From Sphingobacteriales bacterium 39-19 (GTDB lineage: Bacteria > Bacteroidota > Bacteroidia > Chitinophagales > Chitinophagaceae): 64,000 nucleotides of DNA. Location of the stretch: assembly GCA_001898465.1 (NCBI GenBank), contig MKTX01000015.1:124001-188000 (forward strand), written 5' to 3'. The notes beneath the pieces are model-generated. The model was not told the origin of the DNA. It worked only from the letters and a program-made list of their open reading frames with translations, and did not search any database. Positions 24,078-33,082 of this stretch are shown one piece after another (positions within the stretch are counted from its first letter, which is position 1; the number at the start of each line of letters is the position of its first letter). The translations under genes were made by a program, and so were the position numbers.

Positions 24078-25151
24078 ATGAAAAAAATTCTCCTTGCAGC
24101 AGCATTGCTAATTTTTCATCTAATTGTTTTCGGACAATCAGGAAAAACAGAACCCAATGACACGTATGAAACAGCAAATGAATTATTGGAAAATGATGTC
24201 AGATCTGCAACCCTCGGAAACGGAGATCTAACTGATTTCCATCTTTTAAGTTTTGAACAAGATGCCAATTTATTTATCATACTCCAAATAACGAATACAG
24301 GTTCCAATGGTCCACAAACCCTGGCTGCCTCAGTTTATAACAGCCTTATTGATAATGGAGAGCTTGTAAGTGGTATATACTTCATAAATTATCCTGTTGA
24401 GCAGGGGGAAACTGTTTATGACACCATAAAATTATGTGGAAAGATGGCAGATGAATTTTATTTGAAACCTGCCATTAGCCGGCACGATACTACTTTAATA
24501 CTGCCCCCCAACATTTACTATTGTTTCTTTGTATTGGCAACGGATAGAGTAGGCAATAGAGAAGCTTTAAGGCCGGGTGTAAACCAGTGTGTTTATATCG
24601 GATCACCCGTACCGGTAACCTGGTTATACTTCAGGGGTAAAACAGTTGCAAAAGATAATATACTGGAGTGGGCAACAACCCATGAAGTAAACAGTTTGCA
24701 TTTTGATGTGGAACGCAGCCTTAATGGAATTAATTTTAACCGGGTGGGTATGGTAAATGCAGCTGGCAATAATGGCGCTGCCAATAACTTGTATCAATTT
24801 ACTGATCATGATATTGACAGGCTTAACAGTGAATATATGTTTTACAGGTTAAAGCAAGTGGATATGGGCGGTCATTTTACATATAGTAATGTAGTCCGGT
24901 TGCGATATAATGAAAAAAATATTGCCCATACTCTTGTTTATCCTAACCCCACAGCAGGTGTAATATCCATGCTGGTGGGAGATGCCTCTTTGATAGGTAC
25001 CTATGCAGCATTATATGACGTTAATGGAAGATTGCTAGAAAATTTTAAAATTGATTCTAACAACCAACAGGTTGACTTACGCAAATATGTGAATGGAGTG
25101 TATTTAATAAAACTCAGTAACCGGGAGGTTATTAAAATAATAAAGCAATAA
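24078..25151 (+). CDS. Secreted protein with type IX secretion (Por) sorting domain
   Basis: The 357-residue protein has a signal peptide (cut after VFGQ). Its N-terminal beta-rich domain begins PNDTYETANELLENDVRSAT, recalling pre-peptidase C-terminal-like domains. A linker with VPVTWLYFRGKTVAKDNILE and WATTHEVNSLHFDVERS follows, common before sorting domains. The C-terminal T9SS type A sorting domain is LVYPNPTAGVISM...LYDVNGRLL...GVYLIKLSN. No catalytic residues are recognised. It is probably exported to the cell surface. A strong hairpin follows the gene. Confidence 0.8.
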   Translation: MKKILLAAALLIFHLIVFGQSGKTEPNDTYETANELLENDVRSATLGNGDLTDFHLLSFEQDANLFIILQITNTGSNGPQTLAASVYNSLIDNGELVSGIYFINYPVEQGETVYDTIKLCGKMADEFYLKPAISRHDTTLILPPNIYYCFFVLATDRVGNREALRPGVNQCVYIGSPVPVTWLYFRGKTVAKDNILEWATTHEVNSLHFDVERSLNGINFNRVGMVNAAGNNGAANNLYQFTDHDIDRLNSEYMFYRLKQVDMGGHFTYSNVVRLRYNEKNIAHTLVYPNPTAGVISMLVGDASLIGTYAALYDVNGRLLENFKIDSNNQQVDLRKYVNGVYLIKLSNREVIKIIKQ

Positions 25152-25182
25152 TAGTTTAGTGTTGTGTTTACTTAAAGGGTCA

Positions 25183-25221
25183 TTCAGTTGAAAAAGATAT
25201 TCTTTATCTTTTTCAACTGAA
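25183..25221. terminator. Bidirectional terminator (17-bp perfect stem)
   Basis: TTCAGTTGAAAAAGATA (25183-25199) and TATCTTTTTCAACTGAA (25205-25221) pair perfectly around a 5-base loop, followed by TTTTTT. It lies between the convergent genes ending at 25151 and 25282 and can serve both. Confidence 0.85.
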
Positions 25222-25281
25222 TTTTTTATAAGTGTATTTTAAAAAGGGGGTATCATTTGGCAGTATTAATAACTTATTTTA

Positions 25282-25956
25282 TTATAATAAGCCTTTTTCC
25301 TGGGCCAGGTGTAGTGCTTGAATCCTGGTGTTCACATGCAGTTTTTGATAAATATTGATAACATGTTTTTTAGCCGTATTGGGGCTAATGCTGAGTTCCT
25401 GGCCAATTTCTTTATAAGAAAGGCCCTTAACTAATAATTTTAAGATCTCTGTTTCCCTGTCGGTGAGTTCAAATAAGATTTTCTCATTAGCGATATCTTT
25501 TTTTACGATTGTAAGATTGTTGTTTTGTATGAGTTGTAGTATTTTATGGGCAATACCCGGGGATATGGGGCCTGCCCCACTGGAATGCATCTGCCATAAC
25601 ATATCGCCAATATTCTCTGCATTCTCATCTTTCAGCAGGTAACCGAATGCCCCGGCTTTTATAGCTTTAAATATTTTGTCTTCATCATCAAAAATGGTGA
25701 GTACCACATATTTTATATTGGGATATAAGGTAGTGGCAGCTGCAATGGTATCTACACCATCCAGTTCAGGCATTTCTAAATCTATAAGGGCTACCTCGGG
25801 CCTTTCTTCAGGTGTGAGTGTTTTCATTTTTTGTAAAAAATCACTTCCATTTTCTGCCATCAGTACAATCTCAAAATGGCCATAAGCCAGGAGTTTATTT
25901 TTAATGATATTGCGGTTTACGTATTTATCATCTACTATAGCAATTTTTAATGACAT
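25282..25956 (-). CDS. NarL/LuxR-family response regulator
   Basis: The 224-residue protein has a receiver domain (residues 1-125; acidic pair Asp9-Asp10, phospho-acceptor Asp59 in ALIDLEMPELDG, Lys in GYLLKDEN). A LuxR-type helix-turn-helix follows (about 163-220, LTDRETEILKLLVKGLSYKE). It starts 9 bases after the sensor kinase gene ends, so the two form one transcript and a cognate pair. Targets are unknown; neighbouring secreted-protein and channel genes are candidates. Confidence 0.9.
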   Translation of the reverse strand: MSLKIAIVDDKYVNRNIIKNKLLAYGHFEIVLMAENGSDFLQKMKTLTPEERPEVALIDLEMPELDGVDTIAAATTLYPNIKYVVLTIFDDEDKIFKAIKAGAFGYLLKDENAENIGDMLWQMHSSGAGPISPGIAHKILQLIQNNNLTIVKKDIANEKILFELTDRETEILKLLVKGLSYKEIGQELSISPNTAKKHVINIYQKLHVNTRIQALHLAQEKGLL

Positions 25957-25965
25957 AATATATTT

Positions 25966-28900
25966 TTATAAAATTGGGATACTTAATGTAATCGTACTGC
26001 CTTCGCCGGGCAGGGATGATAATTTTAAATGGAACCCGGCTTCTGATGCCCGGTATTTCATATTTTCTATTCCATACGCTTCTGTATCTTCGCCAGGGCC
26101 CGCTTCCTGGAAACCTTGCCCGTTATCACTTACCGTAAAAATCCAGGCATCTGCAACCGCATAACTATTTAATAAAACCTTAGTGGCTTTCGCATGTTTT
26201 ACAGCATTGGTTATGGCTTCCTGTATAATGCGTACAGCATGCAGGGCATTCTGGTAATGCAATTGTTTATCTTCGGGCGCTTCTCCCGTAATCTTAAATT
26301 GTATGTCAGGATAATAACGGGAGAGATTTAATACAAAATTCTTCATCCGCAGCAGGCATTCATCTGCCGTAAAACTGTTTTTCTTAAGCGCCCAAATATT
26401 TTCCCGTAGTGAAGTAATAATGTCACGGGATGCATATTTAAGATCATTTACTGTGGAAGAAGATTTAATGCCTTCATTTTCTTTTTGTAAAATTTCTGTT
26501 TTGTACAAAACCACATTTGCATAGGCGCCAATACTATCATGCAGGTCTTTGCTGATCTTATCCCTTTCTTGTTGTAATTTATTTTCCTGTTCCAGTACTG
26601 CTAATTTTTTGTTGTATTTATTTTTTTGATGCCGGCTTATAATAACAAATAAGATGCCCAGGCTGGTGAGAATAAGCAGCGATATAAACCACCAGGTTTC
26701 CCAAAAAGGAGGAGAGATGATGATAATGATCTCATTCAGGGGTTTTGCCTTTGGATCAAAAAGGCGGGATGCATATACCTGGAATTTATATTTTCCCGGT
26801 TGAAGAAAATATCGTACCGTTTGTAATTCTTTGCTTTGGATCCAGGCATTATCTACGCCTTCCATTCTATGTTGATACAATAAAAAGGATGGGTTCCCAT
26901 TAAACCGGGCAATAAAATCAAATGCCAGTGAAGATTCTTTGTAACTCAACTTGATTTTCTTTGTGGCCCAAATAGCTGCTGTGTCAGATGCATAGGATTT
27001 ATTATTTACTTTTATGTCAGTAAAAATTACTTCTATCTTATCTTCTTTTGCATATACCTGCGAGGGATAAAAACTGCTTACTCCATTTACCCCGCCAAAA
27101 AAAAGCTCTCCGTCTGCTGCTGCTTCTACGGCCCCGGTATTAAATTCATTTTCCTGTAAACCATCTTCCCGGCTTATTTGTAAAATCTTATGAGCAGTAT
27201 TAAGCTGAAATATACCCTTATTTGTACTACACCACAAGTCGCCATTTTTTTCGATGTGCAGCGCATAAATACTCTCATCCGGCAGCCCCTCGTTCTTGCC
27301 AATATGGTAAAGTACATTCCCCAGGCTATCCATTTTAAAGACCCCTTTGTTACTTCCAATATAAATATATGTGCCATCCGTTTTCATACATCGGACTCCG
27401 CCGGTATTCAGGAGGGGGAATTCTTTCTCAACCTGGCTTGAAGTATCGCTGAATACAATATTATTATTTGAAAACCGGATAAAATATTTTCCTAAAAAAA
27501 CACCTGCCATGCCCCCTTTACTGGGGTAATAATATTTCTTAATTGATTTTTGATTTACTTGAAAAAGGTATTCATTAATGTAAACCCATGCCGGTTCACC
27601 ATTTTTTGAAATGAGTTTATTGCCGTAATAGTTAATTTTAATATCATTATGAAATGGAGGCGTAATATTTACCGTGGTAAAGCGGGAAGTTTTGTAATTA
27701 TATAAATATCCTTTAGTATCACTACTAGGTAATATGATATACTCATCGTCATTCACTTTTACGATTGCTGTAATAGAAAGCGCTTTTTTTTGCCCCGGGA
27801 GAATCTTAATATGCTTTACTAATTTTTGACTACTGTCAAATATGAGCAGGCCATTGGTAAAAGTGCCTACTAAAATCCGGTTTTCTTTTTTATCAATACA
27901 TAAGCTGGTCGTAAATGCTTCTCTAAAACCCGGTACTCCAAAATATTTTAAATTGTAATGATTGGTAAATATGACCCTAAAGCCAGAATTAACCGTAAGT
28001 AAATAAATATTCCCAAAATGATCTATCGATATTTTATAAATTTCGGCCTGGTCATCAATAATCGTATTCTGCAAGTTTACATATTCTATCTCTGTTCCCG
28101 GTTTATTCCCATACTCATAAAAACGGTTAGCGTGTGAGAAGTATTTTTTTTCTTTGTTATAAAATTCTGCAAACCTGAGTGAAGTGGATTTACTTTCATT
28201 AATTACCTTTTCTTTTTTTGTAATAAAATCATATTCGGTAAGTAATATTTGGGATCCCTTACTTACCAGGTAACGAATTTTTGAATATTGAAATTGGGGT
28301 ATATAATAATAGGATAGGGTATTGGGAATTGTATGAAGTATTACACGTTTTAAAATATCAATCAAGTAAATATTATTCGCAATTTTTAAAACAGTTTGGC
28401 CATTAATGATATTACCTGCAAAGGAAATGTTGGAATTATTTTGAATGTTCTTGGGCCAAAAAGGTAAATTAAAATGCTGAATATTTTTCTCAGTAAGATG
28501 AATGGCATAAAGGTTACCCTCGTTGGTACATACATATAATATGTCCTGGTACACTCCTAAAAAATGAGGAGTTATGCTTTGGGGCTGGTCATACTTAAGA
28601 ATTTTTGTAAATGTATTGGTATAGGCATCGTATTCTGATACCCCTAGCGGATGGCTGAAATACATTTTTCCTGAACTATCGGAAAGAAACCTTACATTTT
28701 TATCATCGGGTAAGCCGGCTTGCAGGGGAATATTTGTAAAGTTAGCCCCATCAAATTTTTGTATTCCATTTTCAAAACTAAGCCACGCAAAATTATATTT
28801 ATCAAAAGCTATATCATTCACATGGCTTTGCAACAAACCTTCATTTACATTATAAGAGAAAATATTCACCCTTTCAATCATTTGGGCATTTCCGAAATGA

Positions 28901-28998
28901 GGCAGCAAGGATAATAATAGTATGGTGCCGAATTTCTGCAAATTAAAAGTAGTTTTTTTGCAAGCTACGCTACAAAAGATAGTGAATATATGATCCAT
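25966..28998 (-). CDS. Large sensor histidine kinase with periplasmic beta-propeller and Y_Y_Y domain
   Basis: The 1010-residue protein has a signal/anchor segment, a long periplasmic region with two-component propeller-type repeats (for example IYALHIEKNGDLWCSTNKGI and GVNGVSSFYPSQ), and a Y_Y_Y domain near residues 680-745 ending PGKYKFQVYAS. One membrane helix follows (WWFISLLILTSLGILFVIIS, about 755-775), then a coiled coil and a HisKA_3 kinase core with phospho-acceptor His820 (SKDLHDSIGAYAN) and an ATPase domain (ITNAVKHAKA, DNGQGF). Unlike SusR-type hybrids, it lacks receiver and DNA-binding domains; the separate regulator downstream supplies them. The ligand is unknown. Confidence 0.88.
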   Translation of the reverse strand: MDHIFTIFCSVACKKTTFNLQKFGTILLLSLLPHFGNAQMIERVNIFSYNVNEGLLQSHVNDIAFDKYNFAWLSFENGIQKFDGANFTNIPLQAGLPDDKNVRFLSDSSGKMYFSHPLGVSEYDAYTNTFTKILKYDQPQSITPHFLGVYQDILYVCTNEGNLYAIHLTEKNIQHFNLPFWPKNIQNNSNISFAGNIINGQTVLKIANNIYLIDILKRVILHTIPNTLSYYYIPQFQYSKIRYLVSKGSQILLTEYDFITKKEKVINESKSTSLRFAEFYNKEKKYFSHANRFYEYGNKPGTEIEYVNLQNTIIDDQAEIYKISIDHFGNIYLLTVNSGFRVIFTNHYNLKYFGVPGFREAFTTSLCIDKKENRILVGTFTNGLLIFDSSQKLVKHIKILPGQKKALSITAIVKVNDDEYIILPSSDTKGYLYNYKTSRFTTVNITPPFHNDIKINYYGNKLISKNGEPAWVYINEYLFQVNQKSIKKYYYPSKGGMAGVFLGKYFIRFSNNNIVFSDTSSQVEKEFPLLNTGGVRCMKTDGTYIYIGSNKGVFKMDSLGNVLYHIGKNEGLPDESIYALHIEKNGDLWCSTNKGIFQLNTAHKILQISREDGLQENEFNTGAVEAAADGELFFGGVNGVSSFYPSQVYAKEDKIEVIFTDIKVNNKSYASDTAAIWATKKIKLSYKESSLAFDFIARFNGNPSFLLYQHRMEGVDNAWIQSKELQTVRYFLQPGKYKFQVYASRLFDPKAKPLNEIIIIISPPFWETWWFISLLILTSLGILFVIISRHQKNKYNKKLAVLEQENKLQQERDKISKDLHDSIGAYANVVLYKTEILQKENEGIKSSSTVNDLKYASRDIITSLRENIWALKKNSFTADECLLRMKNFVLNLSRYYPDIQFKITGEAPEDKQLHYQNALHAVRIIQEAITNAVKHAKATKVLLNSYAVADAWIFTVSDNGQGFQEAGPGEDTEAYGIENMKYRASEAGFHLKLSSLPGEGSTITLSIPIL

Positions 28999-29081
28999 TT
29001 GGATTATTTGCTTAAAACAAAATCAAAAGAATCATAGGTGCAGGCTCCGTGTATTTCTTCCCTCCTTATTCCTGCTGATTT

Positions 29082-29753
29082 TTAGTATTTGAGTGTCGGG
29101 TCCTTTTTTGCATAATATCTTTGAGCGATTTTCATGGTAATGGGAATAAGAATAGGCATATAACGCCCAAGAATAGGATTAAAAATAGAAACCAAAAATG
29201 AAATTAAAAAGGCAAAAGGCACTACCAATGACCTCAAACTACCGTAGTTTTTCCTGGCACGGGTAATAGTTTGTGCTGAGATTCCCGTTTTTTTACTACT
29301 GATATAGCGCCATAGCAAATAGTTTAAAATACCGGTAAGGCAAATATTGAAACAATAAAACCCATAAGGAATTAATAGATTGAGTTTGGCTGCATATTCA
29401 CCATAAAAACCCGAACTAAAAGGCATAAGTGCTATGCTAAATAAGAAAAATAAATTTAGCCAAAGCAACTTATTATCATAATGATCGGCGAATGCAAATA
29501 TTTTATGATGTACCGTCCAGTATAACCCTACAATGGCAAAACTAATGATGAATCCGGCAAAACGGGGTATAAGATGATTCATCTCCCGGCTTAGTAAATG
29601 ATCTGTAACGATAGAGTGGCTTATTTCAGGTATTTTAATATCTATTACAAGCAGGGTAATAGCAATTGCAAAAACAGCATCGCTAAACAGGATAAGCCTT
29701 TCTAATTGAAATTTGTCATTTGAGTTTTGATGCGCCTGGCTCATATATGCCAT
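29082..29753 (-). CDS. TMEM175-family potassium channel-like protein
   Basis: The 223-residue protein has six predicted helices. The first carries the family motif FSDAVFAIAITLLVIDIKIP (residues about 24-43), whose FSD and hydrophobic face line the pore in bacterial TMEM175. Bacterial members are about this length and form tetrameric K+ leak channels. It lies downstream of the PHP-domain protein on the same strand, with a gap of 136 bases, so a shared transcript is uncertain. Confidence 0.82.
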   Translation of the reverse strand: MAYMSQAHQNSNDKFQLERLILFSDAVFAIAITLLVIDIKIPEISHSIVTDHLLSREMNHLIPRFAGFIISFAIVGLYWTVHHKIFAFADHYDNKLLWLNLFFLFSIALMPFSSGFYGEYAAKLNLLIPYGFYCFNICLTGILNYLLWRYISSKKTGISAQTITRARKNYGSLRSLVVPFAFLISFLVSIFNPILGRYMPILIPITMKIAQRYYAKKDPTLKY

Positions 29754-29889
29754 TTAGCCTATAAAGCTAAGGCTCTTTTTTTGATTATCCTTATTCGTTC
29801 TAATATGATTTTGGATATCTTTTCTCTGCTCATATTCAAAGGATAAACCGGTACTTTGAAGTTTAGTAAAAACCAAAATGAAATTTCCG

Positions 29890-31959
29890 TTATTGAATTA
29901 ATAACTTTTCAATTTTTACATCTTCCCCATTTATTAGTTTAATAAAATACATGCCCCTGGGTAAGGTAGAAACATTTATTTGTAAATGCAATTCATGAGT
30001 CACCCAGTGATTTACCAGTTGCCCATTTACCTTGTACAAAAGAATTTGGGTTGCAGGATTATTTGTTTTGGCCAGGTAGATATTTAGATTTGCATGGGCA
30101 GGATTGGGTGTAATCAATACTTCGTACCCGGGGTTAAAGATGATTGTTTTTACATTGCTATATTGTGCATTTGCACTTATATCTGTTTGTTTTAGCCTGT
30201 AATAGTTAATACCCATAACAGGGGCATAGTCCATACTGTTATAGAAGAGGGGTACATTACTGTTGCCTGCAGCATGTACGGTTGCAATTGTTGTCCAGTT
30301 GCGGGCATCTACTGAATGCTGTACTTCAAATTGGCTGCTGTTTGTTTCTTGTGCTGTGCTCCAGGTTATTTTTACGTTGCTGTTTATTTTTTGCACATCA
30401 AATGCAGTTAAATTCACCGGCAGTACAAGAGCATCGTTTCGGCTGTACCAAATGGGAGCTGTAATAATCCTGGACGAGCCATTGCTAATATCAAGATAAT
30501 AGTAGCCGGTAGCCCCATCGGGTAACTGGGTATCGGTATAAGTAAGTGTATTGCCTATACTGCTGTAAATATTTGTCGCATTTAAAGTACTACCCGGCAC
30601 TCCAAACATCACATTGATAATGGCATTGCTGGTAGGCGTAGTGGCATCAGAGAGTTTTACATTTATAACCGGGGCATACCGTTCCATAATCTGGCTGCCC
30701 ATAATTTGTGTATTAATGCTGAAATCAACTTTGCTATCGCAATCTTCGGTAGCATAAAAATGCATATCACGCATCGCTTTTACGATCTCTGTTTTTGTTA
30801 AGGCAGGTGCAATGATTGCGGTACGGGTATAAGAAGTTTTTCCAAACGTGGTATAATGATTATCATGATCAATGGTGGGGCCTACATGGTAACCCATGGC
30901 TAATAATTTTTGATAATAAGGCAAATAATACATAGAAGAAGGCGGATTGGAATACGTAGTATTGGTAGAAAAGGCAGGGCCGCTGGCCACCGCAGTTCCC
31001 ACAATAGCATTGTCTGCAACCGCATTATAACTACCGGCAATATTCCCAAAATCGGTGAAATTAGGATGGGCTAAAGTGGCAAATGTATTTTTGTCAATCC
31101 TGTCATTGATGGTTTTAAATAATCCATTAGCGCCGGTATAATCATTTTTTGCAACATACACATCATAATTATTTCCCGGTACTCCGCCTGCATTCGTTTC
31201 CCAGCCAAAAAGCTGGTCCATACCATCACCATATACCACCACATGGCCACCGCCGGAAATAACGCCCCATTCCATACCATATAACGCTAAGAAATTGGGA
31301 TGGCTGAGATTAAAGGTATTGGCTTGTTGTGAACCCAGGTGATAATTACTTACGAGTGTACCCGGGTTATTGTTTGAAGAATAATGATTGTGTTCGGCAA
31401 TGCCTAAATAGTCCATACATTGGGCAGTCATGGCATAGAGGTAATCATCTGCCGGTGTATAACCGGGGTTATCTTTATTCCCATCTGAATAATCAGAATG
31501 AGAATGTAAATTTCCAAAATAAATATTATAGGTACCCGACAGGTTGGTTGTTGAGTTGCCCGTAAGTGGCGCTGTAGTAAAATATTTTTCTCCGCCTGAA
31601 CAATTTTTATTGGCCGCAAAAATGTATAAATAATATGTAGTAGCGGGGGCCAGGTTCGGGATCACAAAACTAGTATTTGATGTATTGAATAATACTTGTG
31701 CATTTCCTATGGCATCACCGGCAACATAATGGATATTCTCTGCAGGCAAGGCAGTAAGGGCGGGAGCGTTGCTGCTTACAATTAAGTAAGAATCAGCGTT
31801 AGCGGATGGGGTGAAATTGCCGGCAATCGTATTGGCTGTTGCATATAAAACCAGGTGGCTGGCTTGTGAGGCAGGCGTTGTGCAGGGTTCAGTAGGTTGT
31901 GCAAATAACTGGCTCATGGATATCAATCCACATAAAAACAGAAAAATCTTGTTTTTCAT
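29890..31959 (-). CDS. Secreted PHP-domain protein with type IX sorting domain
   Basis: The 689-residue protein has a signal peptide (LFAQP), an Fn3-like domain (about 30-140), and a PHP-type metallo-hydrolase region. Its metal ligands are visible as FGNLHSHSDYSDG (about 147-159), GIAEHNH and FATLAHPNFTD, plus PTIDHDNH. A linker and a C-terminal T9SS sorting domain follow (ITPNPAHANLNIYLA...LYKVNGQLV...GMYFIKLIN). PHP domains of this CehA/McbA-like group hydrolyse phosphoesters or related bonds; the substrate here is unknown. A clear promoter lies upstream. Confidence 0.78.
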   Translation of the reverse strand: MKNKIFLFLCGLISMSQLFAQPTEPCTTPASQASHLVLYATANTIAGNFTPSANADSYLIVSSNAPALTALPAENIHYVAGDAIGNAQVLFNTSNTSFVIPNLAPATTYYLYIFAANKNCSGGEKYFTTAPLTGNSTTNLSGTYNIYFGNLHSHSDYSDGNKDNPGYTPADDYLYAMTAQCMDYLGIAEHNHYSSNNNPGTLVSNYHLGSQQANTFNLSHPNFLALYGMEWGVISGGGHVVVYGDGMDQLFGWETNAGGVPGNNYDVYVAKNDYTGANGLFKTINDRIDKNTFATLAHPNFTDFGNIAGSYNAVADNAIVGTAVASGPAFSTNTTYSNPPSSMYYLPYYQKLLAMGYHVGPTIDHDNHYTTFGKTSYTRTAIIAPALTKTEIVKAMRDMHFYATEDCDSKVDFSINTQIMGSQIMERYAPVINVKLSDATTPTSNAIINVMFGVPGSTLNATNIYSSIGNTLTYTDTQLPDGATGYYYLDISNGSSRIITAPIWYSRNDALVLPVNLTAFDVQKINSNVKITWSTAQETNSSQFEVQHSVDARNWTTIATVHAAGNSNVPLFYNSMDYAPVMGINYYRLKQTDISANAQYSNVKTIIFNPGYEVLITPNPAHANLNIYLAKTNNPATQILLYKVNGQLVNHWVTHELHLQINVSTLPRGMYFIKLINGEDVKIEKLLIQ

Positions 31960-32104
31960 TTAGTTCATTTTTTAAATCTGCCAATAGCCATAACAATAAC
32001 TATTGAGCACGTAAATAAAATAAATAGGGGATAGATAATTGTTTTTTGAAAACCAGGTTGAGGTTGGTCCACGTTTTGTGATTTCCGGCACAGGTGTAAG
32101 TGTG

Positions 32105-32135
32105 CAAAGGTAAGTTGCTATTACCGGGATTCAAA
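32105..32135 (-). promoter_or_regulatory. Complete Bacteroidota promoter for the PHP-domain gene
   Basis: On the minus strand TTTG (32135-32132) is followed after 19 bases by TACCTTTG (32112-32105), an exact TTTG/TAnnTTTG pair. The leader to the ATG at 31959 would be about 140 bases. Confidence 0.65.
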
Positions 32136-32199
32136 GAAAATGATAAAAAAAATACGGTTTACAAACTGGTATATTATGATAAAAAAGAATACCAAAATA

Positions 32200-32907
32200 C
32201 TAATCAAATAACCGTGAAAAATGATTTTCTAAATGGCTTCTCATGCCATTCCTGAATTCTTCAGGCGTACCCTGCTCCAGGATGGCAACTAATTCTTTAT
32301 GGGATACAAATACTTTTAATAAAGAGAGTTTTTTCAGTAAGCCGCTGTTGTGTACATAATCAAAAACAGGCAATAGCATTTTTTGAAATTTCTTTAAAGT
32401 TTCATTACCGGTAATTTCATATAATTTACCATGAAAAGCAATCTCATGCTCTATATTAAATAAATGGTATTGTGTTGCGGGTGGTTCATCATCTACAATT
32501 TCATGCAACGCTTTTATATCGGCTTTGGTAATGCGATGAAAAAGTAAATCTGCCATACCAATTTCCAGTACCAGCCTTATTTCAAAAACTTCTCTTAATG
32601 TTTCGGGAGACAGGATATGTGGGTTCATACTCTTGCCCAGGTTGCTAAAAATATCCGGGCTTGTAATTACAGAACCTTTTTTCTTTTTTGATTCAATGAG
32701 GCCCATTAGCCTCAGTCGCATTAATGCTTCTCTTACAACCGTTCTGCTCACCCCCAGCATATTGGTAAGCTCCATTTCAGTGGGTATAGAATCTCCTACT
32801 TTTAATTTTTGCTGTTGCAACAGCTGCACTAAGTTCGATTCTACCTTATCAACCAAACTCTCATTGTCGATGGATTTTATATTTTCTTTAAAAATTTCAA
32901 TATCCAT
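32200..32907 (-). CDS. FadR-subfamily GntR regulator of the sialoglycan locus
   Basis: The 235-residue protein has an N-terminal winged helix (about 15-80, GDSIPTEMELTNMLGVSRTV and VREALMRLRLMGLIES) and a helical FCD ligand-binding domain with metal-type His/Glu residues (for example FNIEHEIAFHGKLYEITGN). It is divergent from the SusC gene with 175 bases between. GntR-type sites are visible in both promoters. A role as repressor released by a sialic acid catabolite is inferred from the locus content. No other regulator lies in the locus. Confidence 0.85.
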   Translation of the reverse strand: MDIEIFKENIKSIDNESLVDKVESNLVQLLQQQKLKVGDSIPTEMELTNMLGVSRTVVREALMRLRLMGLIESKKKKGSVITSPDIFSNLGKSMNPHILSPETLREVFEIRLVLEIGMADLLFHRITKADIKALHEIVDDEPPATQYHLFNIEHEIAFHGKLYEITGNETLKKFQKMLLPVFDYVHNSGLLKKLSLLKVFVSHKELVAILEQGTPEEFRNGMRSHLENHFSRLFD

Positions 32908-32915
32908 ATCTATTA

Positions 32916-32937
32916 TGTATTACTTAATGCAAATTTA
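32916..32937 (-). promoter_or_regulatory. -7 box and GntR-type operator of the regulator gene
   Basis: On the minus strand TAAATTTG (32937-32930) fits TAnnTTTG. Just downstream lies TGTATTACT (plus strand 32916-32924), an exact match to the GntR consensus yGTMNKACy, 8 bases before the start codon. This suggests autoregulation. Confidence 0.5.
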
Positions 32938-33008
32938 TTTAAAAATTAGAGACAAAATTATTTTTTTATATATTGATAATCAACAGGTTAAAAAAAAGTT
33001 AAAATTTA

Positions 33009-33057
33009 TTTGGCTGGAAATAAAAAAAATATCTATTTTTATTATGTCATACATAAT
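33009..33057 (+). promoter_or_regulatory. SusC promoter with palindromic GntR-type operator
   Basis: TTTG (33009-33012) is followed after 21 bases by TATTTTTA (33034-33041), a one-mismatch -7 box. Directly downstream is the perfect palindrome ATTATGT-CAT-ACATAAT (33041-33057), containing TGTCATACA, which fits the GntR consensus except for the last base. A repressor here would block transcription start of the whole locus. Confidence 0.55.
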
Positions 33058-33082
33058 ACATTAACTCGATAAACTGCTTGAT

